A stretch of 41,639 nucleotides of DNA from NCBI GenBank assembly GCA_025869435.1, contig JAOZVS010000133.1:1-41639 (forward strand). The letters run 5' to 3'. The notes under the pieces were generated by a model. The model was not told the origin of the DNA, ran no database searches, and worked only from the letters and a program-made list of their open reading frames with translations. How positions within the stretch are numbered: position 1 is the first letter of the stretch; the number at the start of each line of letters is the position of its first letter. The position numbers were made by a program, and so were the translations under genes. Shown here piece after piece: positions 40,764 through 41,639 of the stretch. The DNA is from Zavarzinia sp. (GTDB lineage Bacteria; Pseudomonadota; Alphaproteobacteria; Zavarziniales; Zavarziniaceae).

Positions 40764-41639
40764 TCAGGTGCCGCGGACCAGTTCGTACAGAGCAACCGCC
40801 GCCGCATTGGAGACATTCAGCGACTCCATGCCCTTGATCGGCAGTTTCGCCATCGTATCGCAGCGCTCCCGCGTCAGGCGGCGCAGGCCGACGCCTTCGG
40901 CGCCGAGGACGATGGCGACCGACCCCGTGGTGTCGCATTCGGCCAGGCTCTGGCCGGCGTCGGCGTCGAGGGCGACGCGCCAGTAGCCCATCTCGCCCAA
41001 TTCGTCGAGCGCGCGGGCGAGGTTGACCACGCGCACCAGCGGAATGACATCGAGCGCGCCCGAGGCGGATTTCGCCATGACGGCGGTCGCGCCCGGGGCG
41101 TGGCGGTCGGTCACGATCACGGCCCGCGCCCCGAAGGCGGCGGCCGAGCGCAGGATGGCGCCGACATTATGCGGGTCCGTCACCTGGTCGAGCACGACGA
41201 CGACCGCGCGTTCGCCATCGTCGCGGGCGCAGGCCTCGTCGAGGGAAAGCTCTTCCAGCGGATCGACCTTGAGGGCGAGACCCTGATGGACCGAGCCGGC
41301 GGGCAGCATCCGCTCAAGGACGTCCCGGGGCACGCTTTCGACCGGAATGTCGCGCGCCTCGATCGCCTCCCGCAGGGCGGGCGAAAGTTCGTCCGCGCTT
41401 TCGACCGTGGTCACCAGCCGGTGGCAGCGCCGGGCCTCGTTGCCGAGCGCGGCGAGCACCGGGTGCTGGCCGTAAAGCCAGAGACCGGCCTCGCGCGGGG
41501 GCCGGCGCGACCGCTCGGGCGCGGCGGCGGCGGCGGGCCCTTGCGGGGCGCGGGCCGGCGGGCGAGCCGCCGGCTTGGCGCCCAGGGGTTTGGCGCCCAG
41601 GGGTTTGGCGCCCGGGGGTTTGGCGCCCGGGGGGTTGGA
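40764..41639 (-). CDS. rlmB: rRNA (guanosine-2'-O-)methyltransferase RlmB/TrmH family, 5' end outside window
   Basis: A partial SPOUT methyltransferase. The substrate-binding part begins LWLYGQHPVLAALGNEARR and the catalytic domain has LDQVTDPHNVGAILRSAAAFGA, IVLGAEGVGLRRLTRERCD and LPIKGMESLNVSNAAAVALYE: the three SPOUT motifs. The frame stays open to the window edge. Upstream of the usual domain it encodes a basic, Pro/Ala-rich tail that includes four tandem 15-bp repeats coding (P/L)GAKP at about 41568-41627. A GTG at 41459 is not the start, because conserved residues precede it. It would modify G2251 of 23S rRNA if it is RlmB; other TrmH-type targets are possible. Confidence 0.88.
   Translation of the reverse strand, partial: SNPPGAKPPGAKPLGAKPLGAKPAARPPARAPQGPAAAAAPERSRRPPREAGLWLYGQHPVLAALGNEARRCHRLVTTVESADELSPALREAIEARDIPVESVPRDVLERMLPAGSVHQGLALKVDPLEELSLDEACARDDGERAVVVVLDQVTDPHNVGAILRSAAAFGARAVIVTDRHAPGATAVMAKSASGALDVIPLVRVVNLARALDELGEMGYWRVALDADAGQSLAECDTTGSVAIVLGAEGVGLRRLTRERCDTMAKLPIKGMESLNVSNAAAVALYELVRGT
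41568..41627. repeat. Four tandem 15-bp repeats in rlmB
   Basis: Four consecutive in-frame copies of a 15-bp unit encode (P/L)GAKP on the minus strand. They differ at a single Leu/Pro codon and at the wobble bases of the last unit. The repeat is part of the coding frame, not intergenic. Confidence 0.9.

Noticed and set aside
41568-41627. Tandem 15-bp units considered as a CRISPR or satellite
   Set aside because: There are no spacers, and the units are in frame within rlmB.

Overview
This is a gene-dense, very GC-rich bacterial window (codons strongly prefer G or C in the third position). The gene content points to an alphaproteobacterium, perhaps Rhodospirillales-like: a RutR-like regulator with a RutR-type operator, an FNR/FixK-type box, a CGNR regulator, DUF445, DUF3775 and DUF3089 proteins, an FtrA-rhodanese pair, and an exact match to the Caulobacter SigF-type promoter pattern in front of a bufferin-like gene. 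The genus cannot be fixed from the sequence alone. No rRNA, CRISPR array, transposase or phage structural gene is visible.

Layout. 1-3.5 kb: a BMP-type ABC importer (ATPase and binding protein) divergent from a RutR-like TetR regulator, with a candidate RutR operator between them. 3.5-13 kb: a palindromic intergenic repeat, msrA, an exported trypsin-like protease with a peptidoglycan-binding domain, an unrecognised 620-residue anchored protein, a DUF3089 hydrolase, two paralogous alpha/beta hydrolases on either side of a glutathione peroxidase, and a DUF445 membrane protein. 13-21 kb: a PAS-GGDEF-EAL protein, an exported alpha/beta hydrolase divergent from a CGNR regulator, a HbpS/GlcG-like protein, a bufferin-like metallophore followed by a DUF1223 protein, and an AraC regulator divergent from an SDR. 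20.2-23 kb (minus strand): a tight peroxiredoxin, thioredoxin, CcdA and Tat-exported HAD operon. 23-26.4 kb: a choline-kinase-like phosphotransferase translationally coupled to a dimethylglycine/sarcosine dehydrogenase-like DAO-GcvT protein.

26.4-31 kb: leuA behind a leader that encodes a Leu-containing peptide and can form alternative hairpins; a type II toxin-antitoxin pair under a perfect 32-bp palindrome; a rhodanese/ftrA divergent pair; and a small exported Pro-rich protein. 31.1-34.4 kb (minus strand): a DUF4332, DUF2491, DUF350, PspA operon that resembles the E. coli yjfJKL group and suggests a membrane-stress module. 34.5-38.3 kb: a universal stress protein with a perfect FNR box at about -41.5, then NAD metabolism (nadE, pncA) around a DUF3775 gene. 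38.3-41.6 kb: a DNA cytosine methyltransferase with an N-terminal XRE domain whose last codons run antisense through a tRNA-Thr(TGT) gene, an SDR, and the 3' part of an rlmB/TrmH-family rRNA methyltransferase cut by the window edge.

Overall this is a chromosomal core/accessory mix in which stress and redox functions recur: MsrA, glutathione peroxidase, Prx/Trx/CcdA, bufferin, PspA, USP and TA. The most informative material is in the intergenic regions, where several operators and promoters can be assigned to neighbouring regulators. Nothing in the window is an obviously new defence system. The best candidates for something under-described are the bufferin-like/DUF1223 unit without its MNIO maturase, the PspA/DUF350/DUF2491/DUF4332 operon, the Prx/Trx/CcdA/Tat-HAD operon and the XRE-methyltransferase joined to a tRNA.
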